A DNA stretch of 64,000 nt from Bradyrhizobium sp. CB3481 (GTDB lineage Bacteria > Pseudomonadota > Alphaproteobacteria > Rhizobiales > Xanthobacteraceae), in assembly GCF_029714305.1 (NCBI RefSeq), contig NZ_CP121647.1:7088501-7152500 (forward strand). The letters are read 5' to 3'. Shown piece by piece: positions 33,758 through 45,119 of the stretch. The notes under the pieces are model-generated. The model had not been told where the DNA came from and did no database searches. It saw nothing but the letters and a program-made list of their open reading frames with translations. Numbering within the stretch: position 1 is the first letter of the stretch; every line of letters begins with the position of its first letter. The translations under genes and the position numbers were made by a program.

Positions 33758-34549
33758 CTACTCGCCGCCGTCGATCTGGCGGCCCATCAGCGCGATGGCC
33801 TTCTGATAGACGCCGGCCGCATTCCAGGCCTGGATGGCGGCAAAGTTCGGCTCGCCCGGCTGATAGCCGGCACCGGCCTTCCAGCCATGGGCCTTCAAAA
33901 AGTTCGCGGTCGACATCAGCGCGTTCGCCGCATTTTCGAGATTGCCGGTGCCATACGCCAAAATGGCTTTCGGCATGAACTGGGTCTGGCCGACCTCACC
34001 ATGCATCGAGCCGCGCTGCGACGGCGACAGCGCGCCGCGATCGATCAATTGCAGCGCCGCGTAAAGGTGCTCGGTGAAATATTCCGAGCGCCGGCAGTCA
34101 TAGGCGAGCGTCGCGATCGAGGCCAGCATGTTCTGGTTGCCGCGCTGGGTGCCGAATCCGGTTTCCATGCCCCAGATCGCGATGAGCGGCCCCGGCGGCA
34201 CGCCGGTGCGCTCCCGGATCGAAGCGAACAGCGCGCCCTGCGAGTTCTTGAGCTGCCGCCCCTTCGCGACGATGGTGGTCGCGCCGCGCTTGGCGAGAAA
34301 CGCTTCGAGCGAAAGATTGAAGCTGCGCTGCCCGCGATCGGCGTTGATCGTCGCCTGCGCATAATTCGTCGCCATCAGCGCCTGGATGGTGCCCGCGCTG
34401 ATACCTTTGGCGCGGGCCTCGCCGGCGAACTCCTGCTTCCAGACGGCGTAGCCGGCGGCGGAGCTGCCGCATTGGGCGGCGTGGGCGTGCGTGCTGAAAG
34501 ATGCGAGCATTGCCAGCGAGGCACTGAAAGCAAAAGCGATGCGGAGCAT
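33758..34549 (-). CDS. Lytic murein transglycosylase, paralogue of the 31581-32402 gene
   Basis: A 263-residue exported enzyme. The signal peptide ends THAHAAQC. The catalytic Glu is in AIWGMETGFGTQ and the following helix reads GEVGQTQFMPKAILAYGTGN. It is shorter and more divergent than its paralogue, but every motif is retained. The ATG at 34549 (MLRIAFAFS) is preferred over a TTG two codons upstream; AGGAA lies 10 bases from it. Both paralogues end close to a repeat element. Confidence 0.88.
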   Translation of the reverse strand: MLRIAFAFSASLAMLASFSTHAHAAQCGSSAAGYAVWKQEFAGEARAKGISAGTIQALMATNYAQATINADRGQRSFNLSLEAFLAKRGATTIVAKGRQLKNSQGALFASIRERTGVPPGPLIAIWGMETGFGTQRGNQNMLASIATLAYDCRRSEYFTEHLYAALQLIDRGALSPSQRGSMHGEVGQTQFMPKAILAYGTGNLENAANALMSTANFLKAHGWKAGAGYQPGEPNFAAIQAWNAAGVYQKAIALMGRQIDGGE

Positions 34550-34765
34550 AGACAAACCATTCCTGACAGAGCGCTACGAATAAGCCCTGGTTTCTAGCAT
34601 GTCCTTTGCCGCGCTTCGAGGGTTGCCATATCCATTGACATCTCGAAATCAGCCATGATTGCGACTAATTTGAACCGCCGGACCGCGCCTGAACTACGGC
34701 GTCGAACACCGGCGTCGTAGTTTCAACGCGCGCTTAGACCACTTGGCTCTCCAAGGACAAAGGCC

Positions 34766-36337
34766 ATGGCCAAGTTCGACGGCTTTAGAGCCGGGATTGG
34801 AATTGTCATTGCTGCGCTGGCCGGAAGCGAAAAGGCAGCCGCGCAACTGCCGGCGCTTTCTTTGGATCCTTCACGATTGCCCCATCGCGGCACCATCGAC
34901 GAGCGCTTTCAGTCGTACAACGTCGAAATGGTCGAGGTGACCGGCGGGCGGTTCTGGAAGCCGTACCGCGCGAACGCTTCGCCGGCAGCGCGCGACGCCG
35001 TGAACACCGGCAACGCTCCAGCCGGCTCGAATCCCGATCTCTACGAATATCGCCCGCCTATCGACCTTTCGAACACCCGGCTGCGCACCTTGGCCGCCGC
35101 CCTCGCCCCTAGCTATCTGCGCGTCAGCGGCACCTGGGCCAACACCACCTATTTTGCCGACAGCGATGCGCCGCCCACGACGCCGCCGGACGGCTTCCGC
35201 GCGGTACTGAGCCGCGCGCGCTGGAAGGCCGTCGTCGATTTTGCCCGCGCGGTGAAGGCTGATATCGTGACCTCGATGGCGACCGGCCCCGGCACCCGCG
35301 ACGCAACGGGCCTGTGGCAGAGCGATCAGGCACGGCGGCTGCTTGCCTACACCAAAACCGTCGGCGGCGGGATTGCTGCCGCCGAATTCATGAACGAGCC
35401 GAACCTGGCCGCCATGGGCGGCGCGCCAAAGGGCTATGACGCGGCGGCTTACGGGCGGGATTTCAAGGCCTTTGTTGCGTTCATGAAAGCCAGCGCGCCC
35501 GACGCGATCATTCTCGGCCCCGGCTCGGCCAGCGAGACGGCGGCGGCGCCATCCAGCGCCGGGTTCATCGGCACGCGCGACCTCCTAGCCGCATCGGGGC
35601 CCGGCATCGATGCGTTCTCCTATCATCACTATGGCGCGCTGTCGCGGCGATGCTCGGGTATTCCGGGCGAGACCACGCCGGAGGCCGCGCTTTCGGAAGA
35701 CTGGCTTGCACGCACCGACCGCACGCGCGCGTTCTACCAGTCGCTGCGGGACGAATTTGCGCCTGGCAAGCCAATGTGGTTGACCGAGACTGCGGAGGGG
35801 GCGTGTGGCGGCAATCCCTGGGCTGCGACCTTCCTCGATACGTTCCGCTATCTCGATCAACTCGGCCGGCTGGCCCGCGCCGGCGTTCAGGTCGTGGCGC
35901 ACAACACGCTGGCGGCGAGCGATTACGGCCTGCTGGATGAGACGACGTTCCGCCCGCGGCCGAACTATTGGGCGGCGCTGTTGTGGCGCGCCCTGATGGG
36001 CACGATCGTTCTCGATGCCGGCGCGCACAGCGGGATGCATCTCTATGCGCATTGCCGGCGCGGCGCGCGCGGCGGCGTTACGCTGCTGGCGATCAACACG
36101 AGCCGGACGGAGGTGGGGTCGCTGCGCTTGCCCGCGGCGAGCGAACGCTACACGCTGTCAGCGGATGACGTGCAGAGCGCGGACGTGAAGCTGAATAGCA
36201 CGGCTTTGCGGCTCGGGCCGAACGACGAGCTGCCGGCGCTTGCCGGCGTGACATCGCCGGCCGGTACGATCGAGCTGGCGCCGGCCACCATGACGTTCCT
36301 CACGATCCCGAATGCTGGAAACCCGGCGTGCGACTAA
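34766..36337 (+). CDS. Exported glycoside hydrolase, GH79-like
   Basis: A 523-residue exported TIM-barrel hydrolase. After an N-terminal signal (residues 1-25) the barrel holds EFMNEPNLAAM with the probable acid/base Glu211, and PMWLTETAEGACGG with the probable nucleophile Glu341. A C-terminal beta-sandwich from about residue 430 completes the layout of GH79 (heparanase and beta-glucuronidase type) enzymes. The substrate is likely a uronic-acid-containing glycan or plant arabinogalactan, but this is only inferred from the family. Its last 38 bases overlap the 3' end of the convergent DUF817 gene. Confidence 0.75.
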   Translation: MAKFDGFRAGIGIVIAALAGSEKAAAQLPALSLDPSRLPHRGTIDERFQSYNVEMVEVTGGRFWKPYRANASPAARDAVNTGNAPAGSNPDLYEYRPPIDLSNTRLRTLAAALAPSYLRVSGTWANTTYFADSDAPPTTPPDGFRAVLSRARWKAVVDFARAVKADIVTSMATGPGTRDATGLWQSDQARRLLAYTKTVGGGIAAAEFMNEPNLAAMGGAPKGYDAAAYGRDFKAFVAFMKASAPDAIILGPGSASETAAAPSSAGFIGTRDLLAASGPGIDAFSYHHYGALSRRCSGIPGETTPEAALSEDWLARTDRTRAFYQSLRDEFAPGKPMWLTETAEGACGGNPWAATFLDTFRYLDQLGRLARAGVQVVAHNTLAASDYGLLDETTFRPRPNYWAALLWRALMGTIVLDAGAHSGMHLYAHCRRGARGGVTLLAINTSRTEVGSLRLPAASERYTLSADDVQSADVKLNSTALRLGPNDELPALAGVTSPAGTIELAPATMTFLTIPNAGNPACD

Positions 36338-37268
36338 ATTTGCCGGCGATGCGGGCCGCACGCTCCTCCCCTCGCCTTTCCCTCGGCTTGTTGATTAGAC
36401 TTACCAGCGTGTAGCTGATGATCAGCAGCAGAAACCACGAGCCGAGCTTGCCAAAGGACACCAGCTCCCAGCCCTGCCGCTGCGACGGATAGAGCCAGGT
36501 CTTGGTGAAGGTGCCGATGTTTTCCGAGAACCAGATGAACAGCGACACCAGGAACAACCCGAGCAGCAGCGGCATCGTGCGGTATTCGCGCCAGACCTTG
36601 AAATGGACGCGGCTGCGGCAGAACAGCAGGATGCTCCATGCGAACAAGAGCCAGCGCAGGTCGATGATGAAGTGATGGCTGAAGAAGTTGACGTAGATCG
36701 CGAGGCTGAGCACGGCGAGCGCAAGGCGGCGCGGGTGGGCGGTGAACTCGAAATCGAACAGGCGCCAGGCGCGGCAGATATAGCTGCCGATGCAGGAATA
36801 CATGAAGCCGGAGAACAGCGGCACGCCGCCGACGCGAAAGAAATTCGGCTCCGGATAGATCCAGGAGCCGACTTGCGTCTTGAACAGCTCCATCGCGGTG
36901 CCGACGAGGTGATAGATCAGGATCACCTTGGCTTCATCAAACGTTTCCAGCCTGCTTGCGAGCAGCGCGAGCTGCACGGCAATCATGCAGAGAAACAGGA
37001 AGTCGTAGCGCGGCAGTGCCGCATCCGCCGGATAGAAGCGCCAGGTCGCGATCATCAGGAACACGGCAATGCCGCCGAACAGGCAGGCGAAGGCCTGCTT
37101 GGCGCCGAAGCGGAGGAATTCGTAAAGCGGCGACGTCCAACGCCGCCGCGCCATGACGCGGCCGAGGCGATACTCGGCGACAATAAAGCGGCGGAGCGGC
37201 CGCCAGATGGCGGCGGCGCTCGGGTCGGACTGCGGATGATCTGGGAGCGATTTTGGAAGGTATTGCAC
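36300..37268 (-). CDS. DUF817 family membrane protein
   Basis: A 322-residue integral membrane protein with eight or so hydrophobic segments. The conserved motif (VGTAMELFKTQVGSWIYPEPNFFRVGGVPLFSGFMY, read in pieces) is distinctive for DUF817 (YoaT). No role is known for this family. It starts MQYLPKSLPDHP at 37268. Its 3' end overlaps the convergent glycoside hydrolase gene by 38 bases. Codon use is normal. Confidence 0.85.
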   Translation of the reverse strand: MQYLPKSLPDHPQSDPSAAAIWRPLRRFIVAEYRLGRVMARRRWTSPLYEFLRFGAKQAFACLFGGIAVFLMIATWRFYPADAALPRYDFLFLCMIAVQLALLASRLETFDEAKVILIYHLVGTAMELFKTQVGSWIYPEPNFFRVGGVPLFSGFMYSCIGSYICRAWRLFDFEFTAHPRRLALAVLSLAIYVNFFSHHFIIDLRWLLFAWSILLFCRSRVHFKVWREYRTMPLLLGLFLVSLFIWFSENIGTFTKTWLYPSQRQGWELVSFGKLGSWFLLLIISYTLVSLINKPRERRGEERAARIAGKFSRTPGFQHSGS

Positions 37269-37337
37269 GCGCGGCAGGATGGCCGCCGATCACGGTCGAA
37301 ACGCGACGGAGATTTGCAGATTTTGCTGAAACGGTTC

Positions 37338-38681
37338 TCAATCAGCGTGCAGCCGAAGGCAGAGCACCGCGCTTGCCAGCGCTGAACCTCCCAGCAGCAC
37401 GAGCACGCCGGATAAGCCGTGGCTCGCGAACACCAGGCCGCCAAAGGTGACGCCGACCGTTCCGCCGAGGAAGCTGCATGAATTGAGCATGCCGGATCCC
37501 TTCCCCGCCTGCGCCAGCGGCAGCGTCGCAAGGCCGAGCCGCGGCGCCGAGGCGTAGACAAGCGCGATGGCGATGCCGGCGACGCACAGGCCCGGCATGA
37601 GGACTTCAAACGTCGCGCCCATCTGCAGCGACCACCAGATGATGGCGCAGCCAGCCGCGAGCAGGAGCGATGCCGCCATTAGCATGCGGCGCATGCCGAT
37701 CTTCGCTGCGATCATCGGCGCCGCGCGCGCTAAGGCGAACAACGCCAGCGAGAGCGGCACAAGGGAAAGGCCGGCGCCGATGGGCGACATGCCAAGGCCA
37801 TCAAGGGATTGCACGAAGAGGTTGTAGTAGAGCAGCAGTGTCATGATGTCGAACATCACGAGGAACAACAGGCCGGCGGCGATCGCGAAATTGCGGTTCG
37901 CGAACAGGGCGAAATCGACCAGCGGCTGCGGGCGGCGCGTTTCCAGCCGCAGCAAAGCGGCAAGCGCCATCGCGGCTGCCACGAGCGGAATGGCGGCGGC
38001 AAGCCAATTGCCGCTGACATGCGCGAGAGCCTGCAATCCCGTTATCAGCGTCACCATGAAGACGGCGAGAAGGCCGAGCCCGGCCCAATCCATCGGCGCC
38101 CCGCGCCGGCCGCCGCCGCCTTGATGCCGCAGCAGCATCAAGGCTGATGGCACCATGGCAACAACGTTCAGCCAGAAGATGAAGCGCCAGCCGGCGTAAT
38201 GCGTGACCGCGCCGCCGACCAGCGGGCCGATGCTGAAGCCGAGCATCAGAAAGCCGGTCCAGCCGCCGATCGCCTCGGCCCGCCGATCGTCAGGCGCGGC
38301 TTCGGACACAGCCGCCAGCGTGCCTGCTACGGCGAATGCGGCGCCCAGCCCCTGCAGTGCGCGGGCGCCGACCACGACGAAGCCGGCGGGCGTCAGCGCG
38401 ATGAGTAGCGAGGCCAGCGCGAACAGGGCGATGCCGATAACCGAGGAGCGCCGCGCGCCAAAGAGGTCCGCCGTGCCGCCGCCGACGATGATGAAGATCG
38501 CCGCCGTGAGGAGATAAGCGTTGACCACCCATTCGACATCAGCCGCACCAAGCTGCAGGCTGGCCTTCATGTCGGGAAGCGCGGCCATGATCGCGGTAGA
38601 ATTGTCGCCGACCGCCAGCATGGCGAGGCAACAGGCGATCAGCACGGGCCTGAGCTCGCTTTTCGCCCGCTCGGCCGGCAT
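37338..38681 (-). CDS. MFS drug:H+ antiporter-like exporter, DHA2 type
   Basis: A 447-residue transporter with about 14 hydrophobic helices. The early VEWVVNAYLLTAAIFIIVGG, the loop DLFGARRSSVIG and GWRFIFWLNVV are hallmarks of the DHA2 (EmrB/QacA) group, which expels drugs or dyes using the proton gradient. The ATG at 38681 overlaps the TGA of the upstream DCC-family gene (TGATG), so the two are translationally coupled. Two GTG codons just before are possible starts but are less well placed. No regulator is adjacent. Confidence 0.88.
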   Translation of the reverse strand: MPAERAKSELRPVLIACCLAMLAVGDNSTAIMAALPDMKASLQLGAADVEWVVNAYLLTAAIFIIVGGGTADLFGARRSSVIGIALFALASLLIALTPAGFVVVGARALQGLGAAFAVAGTLAAVSEAAPDDRRAEAIGGWTGFLMLGFSIGPLVGGAVTHYAGWRFIFWLNVVAMVPSALMLLRHQGGGGRRGAPMDWAGLGLLAVFMVTLITGLQALAHVSGNWLAAAIPLVAAAMALAALLRLETRRPQPLVDFALFANRNFAIAAGLLFLVMFDIMTLLLYYNLFVQSLDGLGMSPIGAGLSLVPLSLALFALARAAPMIAAKIGMRRMLMAASLLLAAGCAIIWWSLQMGATFEVLMPGLCVAGIAIALVYASAPRLGLATLPLAQAGKGSGMLNSCSFLGGTVGVTFGGLVFASHGLSGVLVLLGGSALASAVLCLRLHAD

Positions 38682-39061
38682 CACCACCGCCCCTTGCGCT
38701 TGTTCCAGGCAAACAGCAGGTCGGCAAAGCGGTCGTAGAAAAACCGCGTCAACGGCAGCACGAGGCGATTGCCGAACAGGACGGCGAGCCAGCCTTCGCC
38801 GGGCGTGAGCCGCCAGATCGCGATGGCGACATCCGCGCCGACGATCAGGCGCCCGCCTTCATCGGTCGCATGCAGGCGGCGGCGCACGTCGTCGAGCGTG
38901 GCGCCATAGCCGGCGAGCGCATCGGGCTGTTCGTTGATATCCTCAAATGCGATGGCGCCCGCGCGCACCGCCGCCAGCAGCTTGCTGCGCTGCCAGTCGA
39001 TGCCGGCGTCGCAGACCGGGCAGCGCGTGTTGTACCAGACCGTGAGAGAAGGTGCGGGCAT
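38681..39061 (-). CDS. DCC (DUF393) family thiol-disulfide oxidoreductase-like protein
   Basis: A 126-residue protein. The CxxC of YNTRCPVCDAGIDW follows the first strand, in the place of the usual DxxCxxC. DEGGRLIVGADVAIAIW and LTRFFYDRFADLLFAWNKRKGRW match the rest of the family, which is thought to be thioredoxin-like. The start at 39061 (MPAPSLTVWY) begins at the first strand. It is co-transcribed with the MFS gene through an overlapping stop and start. Confidence 0.8.
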   Translation of the reverse strand: MPAPSLTVWYNTRCPVCDAGIDWQRSKLLAAVRAGAIAFEDINEQPDALAGYGATLDDVRRRLHATDEGGRLIVGADVAIAIWRLTPGEGWLAVLFGNRLVLPLTRFFYDRFADLLFAWNKRKGRW

Positions 39062-39232
39062 GGCCGCAAGCGTAATCGTCGGCCGCCGCCGCGTCGAGAC
39101 GCCATGTCGAGCTGTCACCTCACGGCTGCCGCTGCGCAAGCCACCGAACCGCCCGATCGCGCGGGGCAGACGGGCGAAGGACGCGCATTTTTTTGCTTTG
39201 ACAGCGGCAGCCCTATCGAGGACAAGCCGGCC

Positions 39233-39469
39233 ATGGCCAAAAAACCCGGAACCAATCCCAAAGGCGAGTTCGCCTTTTTCAACGTCGTTTATGAAGACGG
39301 CTCACAGCGCTCCAACCGCCGCGTGCCGTCGGAGCTGCTCGGCGGGCTCGACGGCGACGAGCCGGCGCGCGCCTTCATCCGCGAGCAGGATCGCGAGATC
39401 GCCGAGAAATCCGGCCGCCCGCAGCTCGAGATCAAGAGCATCAGCCGGGTCGGGGCGAAGAAGAAGTAG
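39233..39469 (+). CDS. Small hypothetical protein, basic C-terminus
   Basis: A 78-residue protein beginning MAKKPGTNPKGEFAFFNVVY and ending VGAKKK. The centre (EDGSQRSNRRVPSELLGG) looks structured. No family is assigned, but homologues in this clade are recalled. The start at 39233 is chosen because Lys-rich MAKK follows it; the upstream open frame lies antisense to the DCC gene. Confidence 0.65.
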   Translation: MAKKPGTNPKGEFAFFNVVYEDGSQRSNRRVPSELLGGLDGDEPARAFIREQDREIAEKSGRPQLEIKSISRVGAKKK

Positions 39470-39534
39470 GCTCCATTCTCGTCATACCCGGGCTCGTCCC
39501 GTGCGGTGGCGAAGCAGTAGCCGCAAACTCCAAT

Positions 39535-39635
39535 GTCGTCACCCGCGCAGGCGGGTGACCCAGTATTCCAGAGACGTCAGCGACTGAATCGATAGGCCGC
39601 GGCGTACTGGGTCACCCGCCTGCGCGGGTGATGAC
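39535..39635. repeat. Dispersed intergenic inverted repeat (family A, near-perfect 31-bp arms)
   Basis: Positions 39535-39565 and 39605-39635 are inverted copies with one mismatch in 31 (GTCGTCACCCGCGCAGGCGG... against the complement of ...CCGCCTGCGCGGGTGATGAC). A 39-base loop contains GATAGGCCGCGGCG. It is the cleanest copy in the window. Confidence 0.9.
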
Positions 39636-39697
39636 ACCTGTTGGCTGTGGAACGAGCTCCGCCTTACGCCCGCAACGTCTCCAAAAATCCATGGCAA

Positions 39698-39728
39698 AAC
39701 AAAAAAACGGCGGGCTTTCGCCCGCCGT
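39698..39728 (-). terminator. Rho-independent terminator of rpoD
   Basis: Read on the minus strand, ACGGCGGGC pairs perfectly with GCCCGCCGT around a GAAA loop and is followed by TTTTTTT. It lies 33 bases after the rpoD stop. Confidence 0.92.
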
Positions 39729-39760
39729 CTTCATTTCGAATGTATACATCATCAGACGAA

Positions 39761-41866
<2,106 letters not shown>

Positions 41867-42266
41867 TCATCAAGCTCCCGAAACGCGCTCGTGCGGAATG
41901 ACGCGATGCGTCATCCACTCCTGAATTACTGAAGTCGACAGCAGGATGTCTTTTGTTTGAAAAGCCAACCCGCTAGATCCTTGCCTTGCACGCGATCCCT
42001 TTCGAAAACCGGTCACCGTGTTTTCTGGATCACGTCCGTGCCCCTCGCGTATTTGCATGCTGGCGACGCGCAAAGGGCGGCGCAGACCGTCGCCACCCCT
42101 TTAACCCGCCATCGCCGGTGTTATGCCATAGCCCGAAAGGCGCCTCGCTGGTTAAGTACCCTCGGACTATTAAGCTTCGCTTAACCCTGTTTTTGCCGCC
42201 AAACCATGGATTTGGCGAGTCTTTTTGCGGGCATGGCCGCCGCCATCCGCAAATGTTTTTTGTATC
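41867..42266. other. dnaG-rpoD intergenic region
   Basis: No gene. A perfect palindrome TTAAGC-TTC-GCTTAA lies at 42170-42184, with wider GGTTAAG/CTTAACC arms at 42150-42156 and 42180-42186. The rpoD promoter must be within this 400-base spacer, unless rpoD is read through from dnaG. No unambiguous -35/-10 pair was picked. Confidence 0.5.
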
Positions 42267-44273
42267 CTAAACGCTCTTCCGGAACCGGCCCGAAAGCTCG
42301 CCAAAACCCTCGATCAGGGCCTCGGTGCCGTCGAGCGACTCCAGCCGGGCGCTGACGTCCTTCAACCATGCCAGATTGGCCTCACTGGGCTCCTCGCCCA
42401 ACGCCAATTCGGCATCTCGCTTCTCCCTAAGTAGGGCGTGCGTTTTCTGATGCAAGACAACGAGTTGCTGCCAGGTGGCCAAAACGTCTTCGCGCGCCGC
42501 GCCGGGGCGTGTGCCCCACACCGCCGAAGTCGTGATCGCTCGCTCAACCCTTTGAAGAATCTCGCCTAATCCGCGTGCCTCGAGGTCGGCGCGCATCTTC
42601 TCGGCCTGCTCCTCGACATCTGGGGAATGGTGATGGTCGTTGGCAAAGGCGGCGATGATACCGGCGCGGAGCTTGTTGGCCTCGCCATGCGCCAGTTCCA
42701 GCGCGGCTACCTCCTCCAGGTGATCGTGCAGCAGCCAGGGATGGTTAATCAGGGATTGCAGGATCAAGGCCTCGCGGCGGGACATGGCGCTGCGCTGTCC
42801 GCGCATGATCGGGCTGGTCGCAAGCTGGGGACTGGCCGCCTGGTAGGGACCGGGGGCGATCCCCGACGCCGTTCCCCCCGGACGACCGCCGCGGGAGGCG
42901 AATCGGCCGGCTGGAGCGCCGCCGCGCGGGGCAAAAGCGCGGGGTGATTCGCCCCGCCGCCCCGGAAACCCGCCACGCCCGTAACCGCCGCCGCGCCCCG
43001 TGTCGGGGGCAAAGGTGCGCTGCAGGCGTTCGGCGAGATCCTGACGGTAATAGCGGCGCACTACCTCGTCGCGGATGCCGTTAGAAAGTTCGTTGATGCG
43101 CGCTTCCAGCGCGGCGCGCCGCTCGGGGGTTGCGAACGTGCCGCCCTCGATCTCGCGCGACCAGATCATGTCGGCGAGCGGGCGTGCCGCCGAGATCACT
43201 TCCTCGATCGCCATGCGGCCGCCGGCGCGCGCGAGGTCATCCGGGTCCTGCCCTTCCGGCAGCAGCGCAAAGCGCAGGCTCTTGCCGGGCGCGAGATGAG
43301 GCAACGCGAGATCGGCGGCGCGGTACGCCGCCTTCTGCCCCGCGCGGTCGCCGTCGAAGCAGAGGATCGGCTCGTCCGCCATCCGCCAGAGCAGCGCGAG
43401 CTGATTTTCGGTCAAGGCCGTTCCGAGCGGCGCAACTGCACCGGCAAAGCCCGCGGTGACCATGGCGATGACGTCGACATAGCCTTCCACCACGATCAGC
43501 GGCGAGCCGTCATGCGCGGCCTGGCGGGCGGTGGCGAGGTTGTAGAGATTGTCGCCCTTGTGAAACAGCGGCGTTTCCGGCGAGTTCAGGTACTTTGCTG
43601 GGACATCCTTTTCCAGCGCGCGGCCGCCGAAGGCGATGACGCGGCCGCGGGCGTCGGTGATCGGAAACATCACGCGGTCGCGGAAGCGATCGTAGGGCAC
43701 GGGAATGTCGTCGCCGCCGACCAGCAGGCCCGCTTCGACCATGTCGTCGGTGGAGATTCCCTGCCCGCCAAGATGCTCCTTCAGCGCGAAGCGATCCGGC
43801 GCCGCATAGCCGAGGCGAAACTGCAGCTGCGTCGCCGGCGTTATCGCGCGGTCGCCGAGATAGCCGCGCGCTTTCGCACCGTTGCGCGAGGCGAGCGTAT
43901 CGGCAAAGAATTTGGCCGCGAGCTCCATCACGTCATAGAGCGTTCTGCGCCGCTGCTCGTGGCGCGCGGCATCAGGGGTCGCCGCCGGCAGCGGCAGACC
44001 GGCCATCGCGGCCAGCCGCTCGACGGCTTCCGGAAACGAGACACCTTCCGTCTCCATGACGAAGTCGAAAATGTTGCCGTGCTTGCCGGTCGAGAAGTCG
44101 TGGTAAAACTGCTTCTGGTCGTTGACCGTGAAGGAGGGCGTCTTCTCCTGCTGGAACGGCGACAGCCCCTTGAACTCCCTTCCCGCCTTCTTCAGCTTGA
44201 CGCGCCGGCCCACGACTTCCGAGACAGGAAGCCGGGCGCGCAGTTCTTCGAGGAATTGAGGCGTGAAGCGCAT
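42267..44273 (-). CDS. dnaG: DNA primase DnaG, lacking the canonical zinc ligands
   Basis: A 668-residue replicative primase. The N-terminal domain keeps the CHC2 outline, but the four zinc ligands are all substituted. The positions are Ser38, Gln41, Asp59 and Thr62 (in GLSPFQQEKTP and YHDFSTGKHGN), where E. coli has Cys, His, Cys and Cys. The catalytic TOPRIM core is intact: VVEGYVDVIAM with Glu, and CFDGDRAGQKAA with the Asp-x-Asp pair. The C-terminal DnaB-binding domain follows a Gly/Arg-rich linker (residues about 430-490, RGGGYGRGGFPGRRGE). The start at 44273 (MRFTPQFLEEL) is where the family begins. rpoD follows downstream. Confidence 0.95.
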   Translation of the reverse strand: MRFTPQFLEELRARLPVSEVVGRRVKLKKAGREFKGLSPFQQEKTPSFTVNDQKQFYHDFSTGKHGNIFDFVMETEGVSFPEAVERLAAMAGLPLPAATPDAARHEQRRRTLYDVMELAAKFFADTLASRNGAKARGYLGDRAITPATQLQFRLGYAAPDRFALKEHLGGQGISTDDMVEAGLLVGGDDIPVPYDRFRDRVMFPITDARGRVIAFGGRALEKDVPAKYLNSPETPLFHKGDNLYNLATARQAAHDGSPLIVVEGYVDVIAMVTAGFAGAVAPLGTALTENQLALLWRMADEPILCFDGDRAGQKAAYRAADLALPHLAPGKSLRFALLPEGQDPDDLARAGGRMAIEEVISAARPLADMIWSREIEGGTFATPERRAALEARINELSNGIRDEVVRRYYRQDLAERLQRTFAPDTGRGGGYGRGGFPGRRGESPRAFAPRGGAPAGRFASRGGRPGGTASGIAPGPYQAASPQLATSPIMRGQRSAMSRREALILQSLINHPWLLHDHLEEVAALELAHGEANKLRAGIIAAFANDHHHSPDVEEQAEKMRADLEARGLGEILQRVERAITTSAVWGTRPGAAREDVLATWQQLVVLHQKTHALLREKRDAELALGEEPSEANLAWLKDVSARLESLDGTEALIEGFGELSGRFRKSV

Positions 44274-44386
44274 CAGTGGGGTTTTTGCCGAATCATGGGG
44301 CGGTGCCAACCGACCATGGATATAGGGTGAGACCGTTAAAAGGCGAAGGCGGCCGGATTTCTCGCCGCTATTCACAGGGGCTCTCT

Positions 44387-44476
44387 GTCATTCAGGGGCG
44401 CGAAAGCGAACCCAGAATCTCGAGATTCTCAGGGGCGCAAAGGCGCCCCATAGTTCGCTTCGCGCCCCGGAATGAC
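44387..44476. repeat. Dispersed intergenic inverted repeat (family D)
   Basis: Arms GTCATTCAGGGGCGCGAAAGCGAAC (read in two parts: GTCATTCAGGGGCGCG, AAAGCGAAC) and the near-complement ending GCGCCCCGGAATGAC enclose the inner palindrome GAATCTCGAGATTC. It separates dnaG from the chlorite-dismutase-like gene. Confidence 0.8.
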
Positions 44477-44533
44477 GGTGGAGAGGCTTTGCGTCCGCTT
44501 GAATCCCGGCCGGTTCCACGCTTCCATATCCCC

Positions 44534-45103
44534 ATGTTCACGGTTTTCCGGGGTGGCAGGAGCGGGGCGTGGCGGGTGACGCGGTTTGCGCCGGTAAAGG
44601 GCGCATCGCTGGCACCGACGCCGGCGCTGTCGGTCGTGCACTCGCTGACCATCGCGCTGCCGATCCTGCCCTCGCTGACCTCCTGGCGGCTGGCCGGCGT
44701 CGCCAGCCATCTGCGCTATACCGAGCGGCCTGAGAAGAAGCAGCTCGATGCCGTGCGGGCCGAGATCGGCCGCCCTGAGGCAACCCACGCCGCGCTGATC
44801 CCGATCAAGAAATCGGCGGCATGGTGGGATTTGACGCAGGAAGAGCGGCGCGAGATCTTTGAGGACAAATCGCAGCACATCGCGGCGAGCCTGAAATACC
44901 TGCCCGCGATCGCCCGCCAGCTCTATCACAGCCGCGATCTCGGCGAGCCCTTCGACTTCCTGACCTGGTTCGAATACGCGCCCGAGCATGCCGATGCGTT
45001 CGAGGAACTGGTCGGCACCCTGCGCGCCAGCGAGGAATGGAAATATGTCGAGCGGGAGGTGGATATCCGGATGGAGCGCGAGCGGCTGGACGCGGGCGAT
45101 TAG
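44534..45103 (+). CDS. Chlorite dismutase family (Cld-like) heme protein
   Basis: A 189-residue member of the short (lineage II) Cld group. The C-terminal half carries the family core: SAAWWDLTQEERREIFEDKS, then KYLPAIARQLYHSRDLGEPFDFLTWFEYAPE in sequence. The proximal heme His is probably in LYHSRDL. EWKYVEREVDIRMER ends the protein. Short Cld proteins bind heme, and a few decompose chlorite, but lineage members often have peroxidase or unknown activity. The start at 44534 (MFTVFRGG) gives the family length; an open extension of 86 codons reads through the repeat and is not coding. Confidence 0.82.
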   Translation: MFTVFRGGRSGAWRVTRFAPVKGASLAPTPALSVVHSLTIALPILPSLTSWRLAGVASHLRYTERPEKKQLDAVRAEIGRPEATHAALIPIKKSAAWWDLTQEERREIFEDKSQHIAASLKYLPAIARQLYHSRDLGEPFDFLTWFEYAPEHADAFEELVGTLRASEEWKYVEREVDIRMERERLDAGD

Positions 45104-45119
45104 CTCCCCGGATGCTGCC

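Noticed and set aside
42150..42186. GGTTAAG...CTTAACC palindrome upstream of rpoD considered as a terminator of dnaG.
   Set aside because: AT-rich and weak stem, and no T-run on the minus strand after it. Left as an unexplained palindrome.
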